Positions 10,666 through 19,715 of a stretch of DNA of 36,119 bases are shown here, piece after piece. Within the stretch, counting starts at the first letter, position 1. Every line of letters begins with the position of its first letter. The DNA is from Myxococcota bacterium (GTDB lineage: Bacteria > Myxococcota_C > UBA6777). The notes below the pieces were generated by a model. It made no database searches. It worked only from the letters and a program-made list of their open reading frames with translations, and was not told where the DNA came from. Location of the stretch: positions 1 to 36,119 of the forward strand of contig CAUJFU010000261.1 of NCBI GenBank assembly GCA_963169055.1. Direction: 5' to 3'. The translations under genes were made by a program, and so were the position numbers.

Positions 10666-11067
10666 CTACCAAACGTAACAGAGAACTTCGCCACCAACGT
10701 TGGTTTCGCGTGCTTTTTTATCGCTCATCAGCCCGCCGGAAGTGGAGAGTATGGCGATTCCAAGACCCGAACGAACGCGAGGAAGAGTGCGAGTATCCGC
10801 ATACACGCGTCGCCCGGGACGGCTGATCCGACGAAGACCTTGGATGGAGGATTCGTTACGGCGTTTGTAGCGCAATTGGATGGTCAAGACATCTTGGGGC
10901 TGTTGTTCTTGCACCGAGAAGTCCTCGATGTAGCCTTCTTCTTGAAGGATCTCCGCGATGCGGAGCTTGATTTTTGACAAGGGAATCGTCACTTGCTGAT
11001 GTTTTGCGAGGATCGCGTTGCGGATCCGCGTCAGCATATCGGCGATCGGATCAGAGATCGCAGCCAT
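10666..11067 (-). CDS. rpsH: 30S ribosomal protein S8
   Basis: DPIADMLTRIRNAILAKHQQVTIPLSKIKLRIAEILQEEGYI...GLGIAILSTSGGLMSDKKARETNVGGEVLCYVW. Confidence 0.98.
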   Translation of the reverse strand: MAAISDPIADMLTRIRNAILAKHQQVTIPLSKIKLRIAEILQEEGYIEDFSVQEQQPQDVLTIQLRYKRRNESSIQGLRRISRPGRRVYADTRTLPRVRSGLGIAILSTSGGLMSDKKARETNVGGEVLCYVW

Positions 11068-11172
11068 GGGAGCACTCCTCATTCTTCATAACGCTCAACC
11101 AGCCCTGAGGGCGGGAGATACAGCAAAGGGGTACACAGTCAGTTCCAACGCCCAAAGCACAGGGCAGATCGT

Positions 11173-11724
11173 TTAAGCGCGGCGGAAAGGCATCCCAAGA
11201 TGCTTAAGCAGAGCACGGCCCTCGTCATCGCTTTGTGCGGAGGTCACGATCGTGATATTCATACCGCGAATCTTGTCGATCTTGTCGTAGTCGATTTCTG
11301 GGAAAATAATTTGTTCGCGAATCCCTAGAGAATAATTACCTTTTCCATCAAAGGCTTTTTGAGAGATACCACGAAAATCGCGTACGCGTGGGAGAGCGAC
11401 GTTCATCAATCGCTCCAGAAATTCGTACATACGTTGTTTGCGCAAAGTGACACAACAGCCGATTCGCATCCCTTCGCGCAATTTGAAACCCGCGATAGAA
11501 AGGCGGGCACGCGTCACGATCGGTTTTTGACCCGCGATGATCTCAAGATCTTGAAGAGCAGCGTCCACAGCTTTTGGGTTTTGGACAGCTTCGCCAAGAC
11601 CGATGTTGATCACCACTTTTTCGATCTGCGGGACCTGCATGCGGTTTTTGTAACCAAACTCCCGCATCAGCGTGCCGACGACTTCATTTTCATATTTTTC
11701 CTTGAGAGGAATTGCTCTCGCCAT
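11173..11724 (-). CDS. rplE: 50S ribosomal protein L5
   Basis: [63 protein letters not shown]...[35 protein letters not shown]. Confidence 0.98.
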   Translation of the reverse strand: MARAIPLKEKYENEVVGTLMREFGYKNRMQVPQIEKVVINIGLGEAVQNPKAVDAALQDLEIIAGQKPIVTRARLSIAGFKLREGMRIGCCVTLRKQRMYEFLERLMNVALPRVRDFRGISQKAFDGKGNYSLGIREQIIFPEIDYDKIDKIRGMNITIVTSAQSDDEGRALLKHLGMPFRRA

Positions 11725-11847
11725 ACCGTCACCTGTTTCTTTATATTACCGGTTCATCCATTAAAGAACGCGGTACGAAGACGACCCAAAGACGCATCAC
11801 AATTTGCGTGCGTGAAAAGAGTGGTCTGTCGGCTTTTGCGGGAAGCG

Positions 11848-12219
11848 TCAATCCAAGATTTCGCCGCTTTTTTTGGCATAACGGACTTTTTTCGAGGGCT
11901 TGACTGGGGTGCCTGCAGTTTCGAGACGTTGACGTTCTTCGTCAGAGATATCAAAGACCAACTTAAATCCAACACGAGTGGGTTCGTTGGTTTTGGGATC
12001 CACGATCATCACGTTGCTAATATCGATCGGAGCTTCTTTACGCAGGATCTCACTCTCTGATTGACCCGTCACACCGCGTTTATGGCGTTTGATGATATTT
12101 ACCTTTTCAACCCACACGCGGTTTTTGCTGGATTGTACACGGATCACGCGACCGCGGGTATCTTTGTATGCACCCGCAATCACTTCAACGAGATCGCCTT
12201 TACGGATCTTGGCAGCCAT
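11848..12219 (-). CDS. rplX: 50S ribosomal protein L24
   Basis: KIRKGDLVEVIAGAYKDTRGRVIRVQSSKNRVWVEKVNIIKRHKR (KOW motif); overlaps the rplN stop. Confidence 0.97.
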   Translation of the reverse strand: MAAKIRKGDLVEVIAGAYKDTRGRVIRVQSSKNRVWVEKVNIIKRHKRGVTGQSESEILRKEAPIDISNVMIVDPKTNEPTRVGFKLVFDISDEERQRLETAGTPVKPSKKVRYAKKSGEILD

Positions 12220-12587
12220 TAGAGTACCTCCGGAGCCAAGGAGACGATCTTCATGAATTGTTTTGCGCGCAATTCACGGGCTACGGGTCCAAAGATACGC
12301 GTACCGATCGGCTCATTTTGGTTGTTCAACAACACCGCTGAATTTTCATCAAAGCGGATGTACGAACCATCTGGACGTCCAAGTTCTTTGCGGGTACGAA
12401 CGACCACGGCTTTATGAACGTCGCCTTTTTTTACTTTTGAGTTGGGCAGGGCTTCTTTGACGGAAACAACGATCACATCACCGACCGAAGCGTAGCGTCT
12501 TCTCGAACCACCCAACACTTTGATGCACATCACTTTTTTGGCGCCAGAGTTGTCTGCGACCTCAAGCGCGGTTTGCATCTGAATCAT
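12219..12587 (-). CDS. rplN: 50S ribosomal protein L14
   Basis: [48 protein letters not shown]...[30 protein letters not shown]. Confidence 0.98.
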   Translation of the reverse strand: MIQMQTALEVADNSGAKKVMCIKVLGGSRRRYASVGDVIVVSVKEALPNSKVKKGDVHKAVVVRTRKELGRPDGSYIRFDENSAVLLNNQNEPIGTRIFGPVARELRAKQFMKIVSLAPEVL

Positions 12588-12622
12588 GGAACTCCTCCTG
12601 CGCCGAAACGCGCCAACAGCGC

Positions 12623-12886
12623 TTATTCGGGAGACTTTTCAATCGTCCGCTGAACACGCCAGCGTTTGTCACGGCTGATCGGGCGTGTTTCTTCGATCAT
12701 GACGCGATCGCCAACACGACAAAGGTTTTGTTCATCGTGCGCTTTATAACGATTTCGGCGCGTCGTATACTTCTTGAATTGGCGGTTTTGAACAAAGCGC
12801 TCAACCTCAACCACCACCGTCTTGTCCATTTTGTCGCTCACAACGATCCCAGTTAGGGTTCGGCGATTGCCCTTTTGCTCACTCAT
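12623..12886 (-). CDS. rpsQ: 30S ribosomal protein S17
   Basis: [25 protein letters not shown]...[36 protein letters not shown]. Confidence 0.97.
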   Translation of the reverse strand: MSEQKGNRRTLTGIVVSDKMDKTVVVEVERFVQNRQFKKYTTRRNRYKAHDEQNLCRVGDRVMIEETRPISRDKRWRVQRTIEKSPE

Positions 12887-12914
12887 CGGTAAACCTTATG
12901 CTTTTCAATGCTTG

Positions 12915-12932
12915 CTCGATCCGAGGATCGAG
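12915..12932 (-). promoter_or_regulatory. hairpin in the rpsQ 5' leader
   Basis: Perfect 8-bp inverted repeat CTCGATCC-GA-GGATCGAG about 28 nt upstream of the rpsQ start codon. Confidence 0.45.
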
Positions 12933-13048
12933 TCCTGCCGTAGAAATGCGCACCATACACTTGGGGAGGATCTTGTTTTGCGTGGACCCGTTCTTTGTGA
13001 GGTGCCAAGACGCATCAAAAGATCAAGCGGATTCTTAAAGAGCGCCGT

Positions 13049-13078
13049 TTTATACAGCAGTCTTCGATCTGCTGTCAA
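13049..13078 (-). promoter_or_regulatory. putative internal promoter upstream of rpsQ, with dyad in the spacer
   Basis: Minus strand TTGACA-N18-TATAAA; inverted repeat ACAGCAG-N8-CTGCTGT (13054-13075) runs from the -35 to the -10 edge. Lies in a 290-bp rpmC-rpsQ gap. Confidence 0.7.
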
Positions 13079-13176
13079 GCTATTTTTTGCACAAGAAGCG
13101 TTGCTTTTTTTGTGCGTTTGCGAGGTGGGCGCTCAAGGATAGGAGGAAGACGCGATGGGCTGGGCGGATGCCCGAC

Positions 13177-13386
13177 TCAAGCGTTGAGTGCACGCTCACG
13201 CAAGAGCGTGCTGAGACGCGCAATATTTCGCTTCACATGGGCAATTCGACGAAAGTTTTCGAGCTGGCCTGTGTGATGTTGAAAGCGCAGATTGAACAGT
13301 TCTTGTTTCAAGTCGCCAAGTTGTTTGGACAACTCGTCGTCTGTACGTTTGCGCAACTCTTCTGTTTTTAAGATGTGTTCGGACAT
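13177..13386 (-). CDS. rpmC: 50S ribosomal protein L29
   Basis: [59 protein letters not shown]. Confidence 0.97.
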   Translation of the reverse strand: MSEHILKTEELRKRTDDELSKQLGDLKQELFNLRFQHHTGQLENFRRIAHVKRNIARLSTLLRERALNA

Positions 13387-13389
13387 GAT

Positions 13390-13803
13390 TTAAAACTCCT
13401 CCCGTACGATCACTTTGGTCGGGATAGGGAGCTTGGCGGCTGCAAGGGTCAACGCTTCTCGCGCCAAATCCTCGGGGACGCCTTCCAATTCATACATAAC
13501 ACGACCGGGTTTCACGACAGCAACCCACAATTCGGGGTTCCCTTTTCCTTTTCCCATCCGTGTTTCTGCGGGCTTTTTGGTCACAGAACGATCAGGAAAA
13601 ATGCGGATCCACATCTTTCCACTACGGCGGATACGACGGTTGATCGCGATACGCGCTGCTTCGATTTGACGCGCTGTAATGCGCGCGGAACCTTGTGCTT
13701 GAAGACCAATATCACCAAAGCTCAGCGAATCTCCGCGCTTTGCGTTGCCGGTAACACGGCCTTTGCGCTGCTTTCGCCATTTGGTGCGTTTTGGAGACAG
13801 CAT
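13390..13803 (-). CDS. rplP: 50S ribosomal protein L16
   Basis: [56 protein letters not shown]...[26 protein letters not shown]. Confidence 0.98.
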   Translation of the reverse strand: MLSPKRTKWRKQRKGRVTGNAKRGDSLSFGDIGLQAQGSARITARQIEAARIAINRRIRRSGKMWIRIFPDRSVTKKPAETRMGKGKGNPELWVAVVKPGRVMYELEGVPEDLAREALTLAAAKLPIPTKVIVREEF

Positions 13804-13836
13804 GACGACGACTCCCTATTCTCTTTGCACAACCGC

Positions 13837-14490
13837 TCAGACAGAGCGTGGTGCGCGATTCTTCTCTGGCAAGACTTCTCCACGGAAGATCCAGACTTTG
13901 ACACCGATGGTTCCATAGGTCGTCTTCGCGATCGCGTAACCGTACTGAATATCTGCACGCAATGTATGAAGAGGAACACGACCTTCACGGTACCACTCTT
14001 GGCGGGCCATCTCCGCACCACCAAGGCGACCCGAACAACAGATTCGTATGCCGCCCGCGCCCATTTTCATGGCGGTACCAACTGCTTTTTTCATTGCACG
14101 GCGAAAAGCCACACGGCGAACCAACTGCGTTGCCACGGCTTCTGCCACAAGCTGTGCATCCAGTTCGGGCTTGCGTACTTCTTCGATGTGGAGGATCACT
14201 TCGGAAGTTGTCAGCTTACCCAGCTCGACTTTCAATCGATCGATCTCGGCACCTTTTCGACCGATCACGATACCGGGACGGGCTGTGTGGATACTGATCT
14301 TCACTTTGTTGGCTGCGCGCTCGATCTCTACTTTTGCAACACCAGCGTTTTCACACGCTTTTTTGACGTGTTTACGAAGTACGTCATCTTCTTTCAAGCA
14401 ATGCGCGTAGTTTTTCTCTTCGTACCAGTTCGAGTTCCAAGAGCGGATCACGCCCAAACGAAACCCAACAGGATGAACTTTCTGACCCAT
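13837..14490 (-). CDS. rpsC: 30S ribosomal protein S3
   Basis: [29 protein letters not shown]...[20 protein letters not shown] (KH GXXG)...[16 protein letters not shown]. Confidence 0.98.
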   Translation of the reverse strand: MGQKVHPVGFRLGVIRSWNSNWYEEKNYAHCLKEDDVLRKHVKKACENAGVAKVEIERAANKVKISIHTARPGIVIGRKGAEIDRLKVELGKLTTSEVILHIEEVRKPELDAQLVAEAVATQLVRRVAFRRAMKKAVGTAMKMGAGGIRICCSGRLGGAEMARQEWYREGRVPLHTLRADIQYGYAIAKTTYGTIGVKVWIFRGEVLPEKNRAPRSV

Positions 14491-14493
14491 CGC

Positions 14494-14925
14494 TTAATCC
14501 TCTTCTCTCAAAACCACAGTTACGTGGCTGGTGCGCTTGTGGATACGGGCTGCTCGGCCCATGGCGCGTGGCATAAAGCGCTTTAACACAGGACCGCCAT
14601 CCACCCAAGCGTCTGAGACTTTGAGGGCATCCAGGTTCAGTCCTTCTTGTTCTGCGTTTGCAAGCGCTGATTGAAGCAATACGCTCACAGGTTTGGCTGC
14701 GTTGCGAGGTGAAAAATCCAAAATTCGCATCGCTTCATCCACGGATTTCCCACGGATCTGATCGATCACAAGGCGTACTTTGCGAGGAGCCACACGAACC
14801 GAGTTGAGGTGGGCGCGCGCAAAATCCAACTTGCCGTTTTCTTGACGCTGACGCTTGCGCACTTGGCGTGGGCTGCGTTTGCTTTTTTTTGTACGAATAC
14901 TCTTTTTGTCTTCCATCGAACCCAT
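14494..14925 (-). CDS. rplV: 50S ribosomal protein L22 with basic N-terminal extension
   Basis: ARAHLNSVRVAPRKVRLVIDQIRGKSVDEAMRILDFSPRNAAKPVSVLLQSALANAEQ...MPRAMGRAARIHKRTSHVTVVL. Confidence 0.97.
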   Translation of the reverse strand: MGSMEDKKSIRTKKSKRSPRQVRKRQRQENGKLDFARAHLNSVRVAPRKVRLVIDQIRGKSVDEAMRILDFSPRNAAKPVSVLLQSALANAEQEGLNLDALKVSDAWVDGGPVLKRFMPRAMGRAARIHKRTSHVTVVLREED

Positions 14926-14942
14926 CCTCCAGCCCGCCGCTC

Positions 14943-15215
14943 TTATCGACCTTTGCGATCTCCGGCGTGGGACTTAAAGGTACGGCTTGGAGCGAATTCG
15001 CCCAACTTGTGCCCTACCATATTTTCCGTCACGTACACCGGGGTATGCGTTTTTCCGTTATGAACAGCGAACGTATGGCCCACAAACTCAGGGAGAATCG
15101 TCGAGCGGCGGCTCCACGTCTTGATCACTTTGTGTGAGCTTTCTTCGTTGGCCTGAAGGACTTTCTTCAGGAGATGTTCGTCCGCGAAGGGACCTTTCCG
15201 AATCGAGCGTGCCAT
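14943..15215 (-). CDS. rpsS: 30S ribosomal protein S19
   Basis: [19 protein letters not shown]...[56 protein letters not shown]. Confidence 0.98.
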   Translation of the reverse strand: MARSIRKGPFADEHLLKKVLQANEESSHKVIKTWSRRSTILPEFVGHTFAVHNGKTHTPVYVTENMVGHKLGEFAPSRTFKSHAGDRKGR

Positions 15216-15236
15216 CGGCTCCTCCAGCTCTTTCGC

Positions 15237-16063
15237 TTACTTCTTGCGTTTGGTCACGATGTATTTATTGGACGACTTTCGCTTAGAGCGAGTCTTGTAC
15301 CTTTTGTTGGTTTACCCCAAGGAGTACAAGGATGACGCCCACCGCTCGAACGGCCTTCACCACCACCCATCGGGTGATCAACAGGGTTCATCGCGACGCC
15401 CCGAACGCTCGGACGACGTCCAAGCCAACGAGAGCGGCCCGCTTTCCCCAAAGCAACGTTATAGTGATCGATATTTCCAACGTGTCCGACAGTTGCGCGA
15501 CAACGTTGGGGGACTTGGCGGACTTCACCAGAAGGCAAACGCAACAAAGCATACTTGCCTTCTTTGGCCATCAAAATCGCACCCACACCCGCGCTGCGCA
15601 CGAGCTGGCCACCACGGCCCGGTTTCATCTCGATGTTATGAAGCACAATGCCCGTCGGAATGTTGGCCAACGGTAAGCTGTTGCCGGGTTTGATATCCGC
15701 ACTATCGCTGCTGACGACCTCGTCCCCCACGTTGAGACCTTGGGGAGCGAGAATGTAACTCTTTTCACCGTCGCGATAAAACAATAACGCAAGACGGGAA
15801 GTTCGGTTGGGATCGTACTCAATCGCGGCAACCCGCGCTGGCACATCAAGCTTGCTGCGCTTGAAGTCGATCACGCGATATTTGCGCTTGGCACCACCGC
15901 CACGATGACGGCAAGTAATCTCGCCCTCATTGTTGCGACCAGCGCGACGATTGAGCGTTTGCAGAAGGCGCTTTTCGGGGCTTGACTTGGTGATCTCGGC
16001 AAAGTCTGCCACGCTCATGCCGCGCCGCCCTGCAGAGGTCGGTTTATATTTCTTGATGCCCAT
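15237..16063 (-). CDS. rplB: 50S ribosomal protein L2, apparent frameshift near 15299-15301
   Basis: ORF as given (15254-16063) matches L2 up to ...[12 protein letters not shown], then reads [14 protein letters not shown]. The adjacent frame reads [20 protein letters not shown] ending at 15237, the expected L2 C-terminus. Confidence 0.95.
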
Positions 16064-16082
16064 GATCTTATCCCTGTACTGC

Positions 16083-16376
16083 TCAGGTATTTTCGAAGAA
16101 CTCGATTTTTTGTCCCTCGTGCAAGGTCACGATCGCTTTTTTTCGATTGGGGCGCTTTCCTTGCGTCCGACCAAAGCGTTTAATCTTGCCGCGCACGATC
16201 AGCGTTTGCACGTTTTTTACCCGAACATCAAAGATCTTTTCCACCGCTTGGCGGATCTCGATCTTGTTAGCGTCCGAACGCACAATAAAACTCACCTGGT
16301 TATTCGCACCACGCAGCACAGAGCTTTTCTCCGTAAAGAGCGGATGCTTGATAATTTCGTAGGGAGACTTGCTCAT
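16083..16376 (-). CDS. rplW: 50S ribosomal protein L23
   Basis: [78 protein letters not shown]. Confidence 0.97.
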   Translation of the reverse strand: MSKSPYEIIKHPLFTEKSSVLRGANNQVSFIVRSDANKIEIRQAVEKIFDVRVKNVQTLIVRGKIKRFGRTQGKRPNRKKAIVTLHEGQKIEFFENT

Positions 16377-16486
16377 TTGCTATTCCTTCACAAAGCAACT
16401 TTTGTTGTTGTATTCGAACTTTTCGCTCAAGCGACTTTTTCGAATACGCCCTGTCCTTGGTTTCAGTCGTCCTTCTTCCGAGGAGA

Positions 16487-17143
16487 TCAGCCTTCGTTGC
16501 TTTCCGCTTCTTGTGCTTTGCGAGAGCGCGTCAACCGAGCCACCAGCGCTTCTGCAGCGCGGCGCGTCAGCACCAAATGATCGTAACGTAGCACATCAAA
16601 CACGTTCACTCCGATCGGAGGAATGGTTTGAAAGTTTTCCAAGTTGCGGCAAGAAAGCAACAGATTGTTGTTTTCTTCGTCCACGATCAACGCTTTGTTC
16701 AGACCAAAACGCTCCAACACGCTTTTGAGTCCTTTGGTCTTGGCCTGTGCAAGGTCAAGATCTTCGAGAATCGTCAACCGTTGGTTTTTAGCACGATACG
16801 AAAGTGCGCCGCATAGCGCTTGTTGGCGCACTTTTTTGGGAAGTGTGTAAGAATAATCACGCGGGTGAGGGCCATGAACCACGGCACCGCCGACCATGTG
16901 ATGCGCACGCGTCGAACCTTGGCGTGCGCGACCTGTTCCTTTTTGGCGGAACGGCTTGATACCACCACCGCTTACATAGGCGCGTGTCTTCGCACATGCT
17001 GTACCAGCGCGGCGGTTTGCGAGTTGGTTTCGCACCGCTTCCCAAAACAGGTGTTCTTTGACTTCGGTGCCAAAGACGCGATCATCCAACTCGATTTGCG
17101 AGACTTTTTCTCGATTTTGATTGTAAACATCAAAGGTCGCCAT
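16487..17143 (-). CDS. rplD: 50S ribosomal protein L4
   Basis: GTACAKTRAYVSGGGIKPFRQKGTGRARQGSTRAHHMVGGAVVHGPHPRDYSYTLPKKVRQQAL; start set at MATFDVYNQNRE. Confidence 0.97.
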   Translation of the reverse strand: MATFDVYNQNREKVSQIELDDRVFGTEVKEHLFWEAVRNQLANRRAGTACAKTRAYVSGGGIKPFRQKGTGRARQGSTRAHHMVGGAVVHGPHPRDYSYTLPKKVRQQALCGALSYRAKNQRLTILEDLDLAQAKTKGLKSVLERFGLNKALIVDEENNNLLLSCRNLENFQTIPPIGVNVFDVLRYDHLVLTRRAAEALVARLTRSRKAQEAESNEG

Positions 17144-17154
17144 CGTCTCTTTCC

Positions 17155-17772
17155 TCACTTACGCCGGATCAGCACAAAGTTGTTGCTCGCCCCGGGTACT
17201 GCACCCTTGACCAGCAACAAATTGTTTTCTGCATCGACCTCGACGATCTCTAGATTGTGGATCGTCACTCGCTTATTGCCCATGTGGCCGCCCATGCGGT
17301 GTCCGGGGAAAACGCGCGCAGGGAAGGTGTTTTGGCCGATCGAACCAGGGCGACGGTGTGTCATCGAACCGTGTGTCTCACGACCACCACGGAAACCATG
17401 ACGACGAACAACCCCTTGGAAACCGCGGCCTTTGCTGGTCCCAGTAACGGAGATGCGTTGACCCGCTTCAAAACCTTCGGTTTTGAGTTCTTGGCCCACC
17501 TCGTACGTATCGACTTGTTCGACACGAAACTCGGCGATCTTGTAGAACGCGCCTTTGTCCGCTTTCTTAAAGTGGCCTAGGGCGGGTTTGTTGCAGCGCT
17601 GTGCAACTTTTTCAGCAAAGCCCAACTGGATTGCGTTGTAGCCTTCTTTGCTGTGTGTTTTCTTTTGCAAGACCGTACAGGGTCCTGCTTGAATCACGGT
17701 CACTGGAACACGACGACCATCTTTGAATATCTGGGTCATGCCCAGCTTTTTTCCGATAAGTCCACTTGCCAT
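17155..17772 (-). CDS. rplC: 50S ribosomal protein L3
   Basis: GLIGKKLGMTQIF...GTSKGRGFQGVVRRHGFRGGRETHGSMTHRRPGSIGQNTFPARVFPGHRMGGHMGNKRVT. Confidence 0.98.
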   Translation of the reverse strand: MASGLIGKKLGMTQIFKDGRRVPVTVIQAGPCTVLQKKTHSKEGYNAIQLGFAEKVAQRCNKPALGHFKKADKGAFYKIAEFRVEQVDTYEVGQELKTEGFEAGQRISVTGTSKGRGFQGVVRRHGFRGGRETHGSMTHRRPGSIGQNTFPARVFPGHRMGGHMGNKRVTIHNLEIVEVDAENNLLLVKGAVPGASNNFVLIRRK

Positions 17773-17875
17773 GGCCTGACCCCTCTCCTCTACCTTCGTT
17801 GGGGTGAGTCCATCCTTGCAGGGGGAAGGACTTGAGTCATTGCCTCAAAACGCCTGAACGAAAGGCTCAGGGGCG

Positions 17876-18187
17876 TCAAACTTGCTTAATTTCTACGTCT
17901 ACACCAGCTGACAGATCGAGCTTCATCAGTGCTTCGAGTGTGTCTTGGGTAGGATCCAAGATCTCCACGAGGCGTTTGTGGGTACGAATCTCGAACTGTT
18001 CGCGGCTTTTTTTGTCTACGTGCGGCGAACGCAGCACTGTATAACGGTTGATCTTCGTCGGCAACGGAATCGGGCCGGCGACTTGGGAACGCGTCTTGCG
18101 TGCAGTGTCCACGATCTCACGGGTCGACTGATCCAACAGCTTGTGATCGTAGGCTTTGAGGCAGATCCGAATTTTGGTGGTGTACAT
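17876..18187 (-). CDS. rpsJ: 30S ribosomal protein S10
   Basis: [72 protein letters not shown]. Confidence 0.98.
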   Translation of the reverse strand: MYTTKIRICLKAYDHKLLDQSTREIVDTARKTRSQVAGPIPLPTKINRYTVLRSPHVDKKSREQFEIRTHKRLVEILDPTQDTLEALMKLDLSAGVDVEIKQV

Positions 18188-18356
18188 TCTTCTCGTTCCG
18201 TCGTTTCTTGGGTCTTTTTGTTTTGCGTTCGATCACCAGCCACCGCCCAGACTCGGGCTGGAAAGCTTTTGAAAGGAACCAAACATCATCAGCCGGATGA
18301 AAGAACCATCCGATGTTGGCGTTGCGCTCGCCCGCTTCGCGTTCAAGCGGGAAAAC

Positions 18357-18827
18357 TTACCAACGATAGTGAGCAAAAGCTTTGTTGGCTTCGGCCATGC
18401 GGTGCGTGTCTTCACGTTTTTTCACCGCAGAACCGCGATCATTGAAAGCATCCAACAATTCGCCGGCCAATTTTTCGCGCATGGTCCGCTCGTTGCGCTG
18501 TTTTGCGTAGCCGATCAACCAACGAATCGCAAGAGCTGTACGGCGTTCTGCGCGTACTTCGACCGGAACTTGATAGGTCGAACCACCCACACGACGGCTT
18601 TTGACTTCCACTTGGGGGCGCAGGTTATCCAATGCCTTACGAAACACCTCAAGGGGTTCGCGGCGAGTTTTGGCTGCGATGATCTCAAATGCACCATACA
18701 CAATGTGTTCTGCGACAGACTTTTTGCCGCAACGCATCACGTTTGCGATACAACGGGCCACCAACGCGTCCTTAAAGACAGGGTCCACATGGGCTCGTTT
18801 TTTGTGGACGACTTTACGCCTTGGCAT
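18357..18827 (-). CDS. rpsG: 30S ribosomal protein S7
   Basis: [50 protein letters not shown]...[23 protein letters not shown]. Confidence 0.98.
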   Translation of the reverse strand: MPRRKVVHKKRAHVDPVFKDALVARCIANVMRCGKKSVAEHIVYGAFEIIAAKTRREPLEVFRKALDNLRPQVEVKSRRVGGSTYQVPVEVRAERRTALAIRWLIGYAKQRNERTMREKLAGELLDAFNDRGSAVKKREDTHRMAEANKAFAHYRW

Positions 18828-18958
18828 CGGGGGTCTCCTCTACGTTTATTTCTCAGCTCATCCGCTTGTTGTTTTTTAGGCTGCATCTTGAACTTGTGGC
18901 CAACGTTCTCGTCTTTGGCCACACCAAATCAACAGGATCAAGATACGATCTGCTTTGA

Positions 18959-19333
18959 TCAGGACTTGGGACGTTTGGTGCCGTATTTGGAGCGACCTTG
19001 ACGGCGTTTTTGCACTCCCACAGAGTCCAGCGCACCGCGGATGATGTGGTAGCGAACCCCTGGAAGATCTTTTACACGACCACCACGAATCAACACCACA
19101 GAGTGTTCTTGGAGGTTGTGACCTTCGCCGGGGATGTACGCGGTCACTTCCATTTGGTTGGTCAACCGCACACGAGCAACTTTCCGCAACGCAGAGTTCG
19201 GTTTCTTTGGCGTCGTTGTATAGACGCGCGTACAAACACCACGTTTTTGGGGGCAGTTTTTCAAGGCAGGAGCGGCCGTTTTCTTCTTCCGCTGAACCCG
19301 ACCGTGACGGATCAATTGATTGATTGTCGGCAT
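18959..19333 (-). CDS. rpsL: 30S ribosomal protein S12
   Basis: [100 protein letters not shown]. Confidence 0.98.
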   Translation of the reverse strand: MPTINQLIRHGRVQRKKKTAAPALKNCPQKRGVCTRVYTTTPKKPNSALRKVARVRLTNQMEVTAYIPGEGHNLQEHSVVLIRGGRVKDLPGVRYHIIRGALDSVGVQKRRQGRSKYGTKRPKS

Positions 19334-19668
19334 AGAGTGCCTCTCCTCGTTCCATATCTGTGCGCATCCGCGACATCGCAGATGCCGCTGGGCGCTATAC
19401 ACATCACGCGTTTCGTGTCGAGTTTGCGATAAGATATACGCGCACACGGAAACACACGAAAAAACTCGATGCTTCGGAGCTTGTGTGATTTGCAGGCGAT
19501 GAAACACTGCGAAAACAGGCGGGGAGGGTTCCCCGTGATCGAATGATCAAATGGGTGTAGCTGGGTCGCGAAACATAGTTCGGAGGACCCGGAAAGAAAA
19601 ACGAATGCTTGAGTGCGCGAATATACGCTTTTCAAGCGTTTGCGTTGCTATCTCGCAAGTGGAGTGGG

Positions 19669-19697
19669 GTTATATCGCCCTTCTTCCTTTCTGTCAA
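19669..19697 (-). promoter_or_regulatory. putative sigma70-type promoter of the ribosomal protein operon
   Basis: Minus strand TTGACA-N17-TATAAC between the amidase stop and rpsL; implies a leader of about 330 nt. Confidence 0.75.
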
Positions 19698-19715
19698 GCT
19701 TTTTTTCCTTCCACT

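Noticed and set aside
13085-13125. Plus-strand terminator-like GCACAAGAAGCGTTGCTTTTTTTGTGC
   Set aside because: No plus-strand gene upstream for it to terminate; on the minus strand it lacks a T tract.
13375-14586. 403-aa plus-strand ORF antisense to rplP/rpsC/rplV
   Set aside because: Lies across three unambiguous ribosomal protein genes; shadow ORF rich in His/Cys/Phe.
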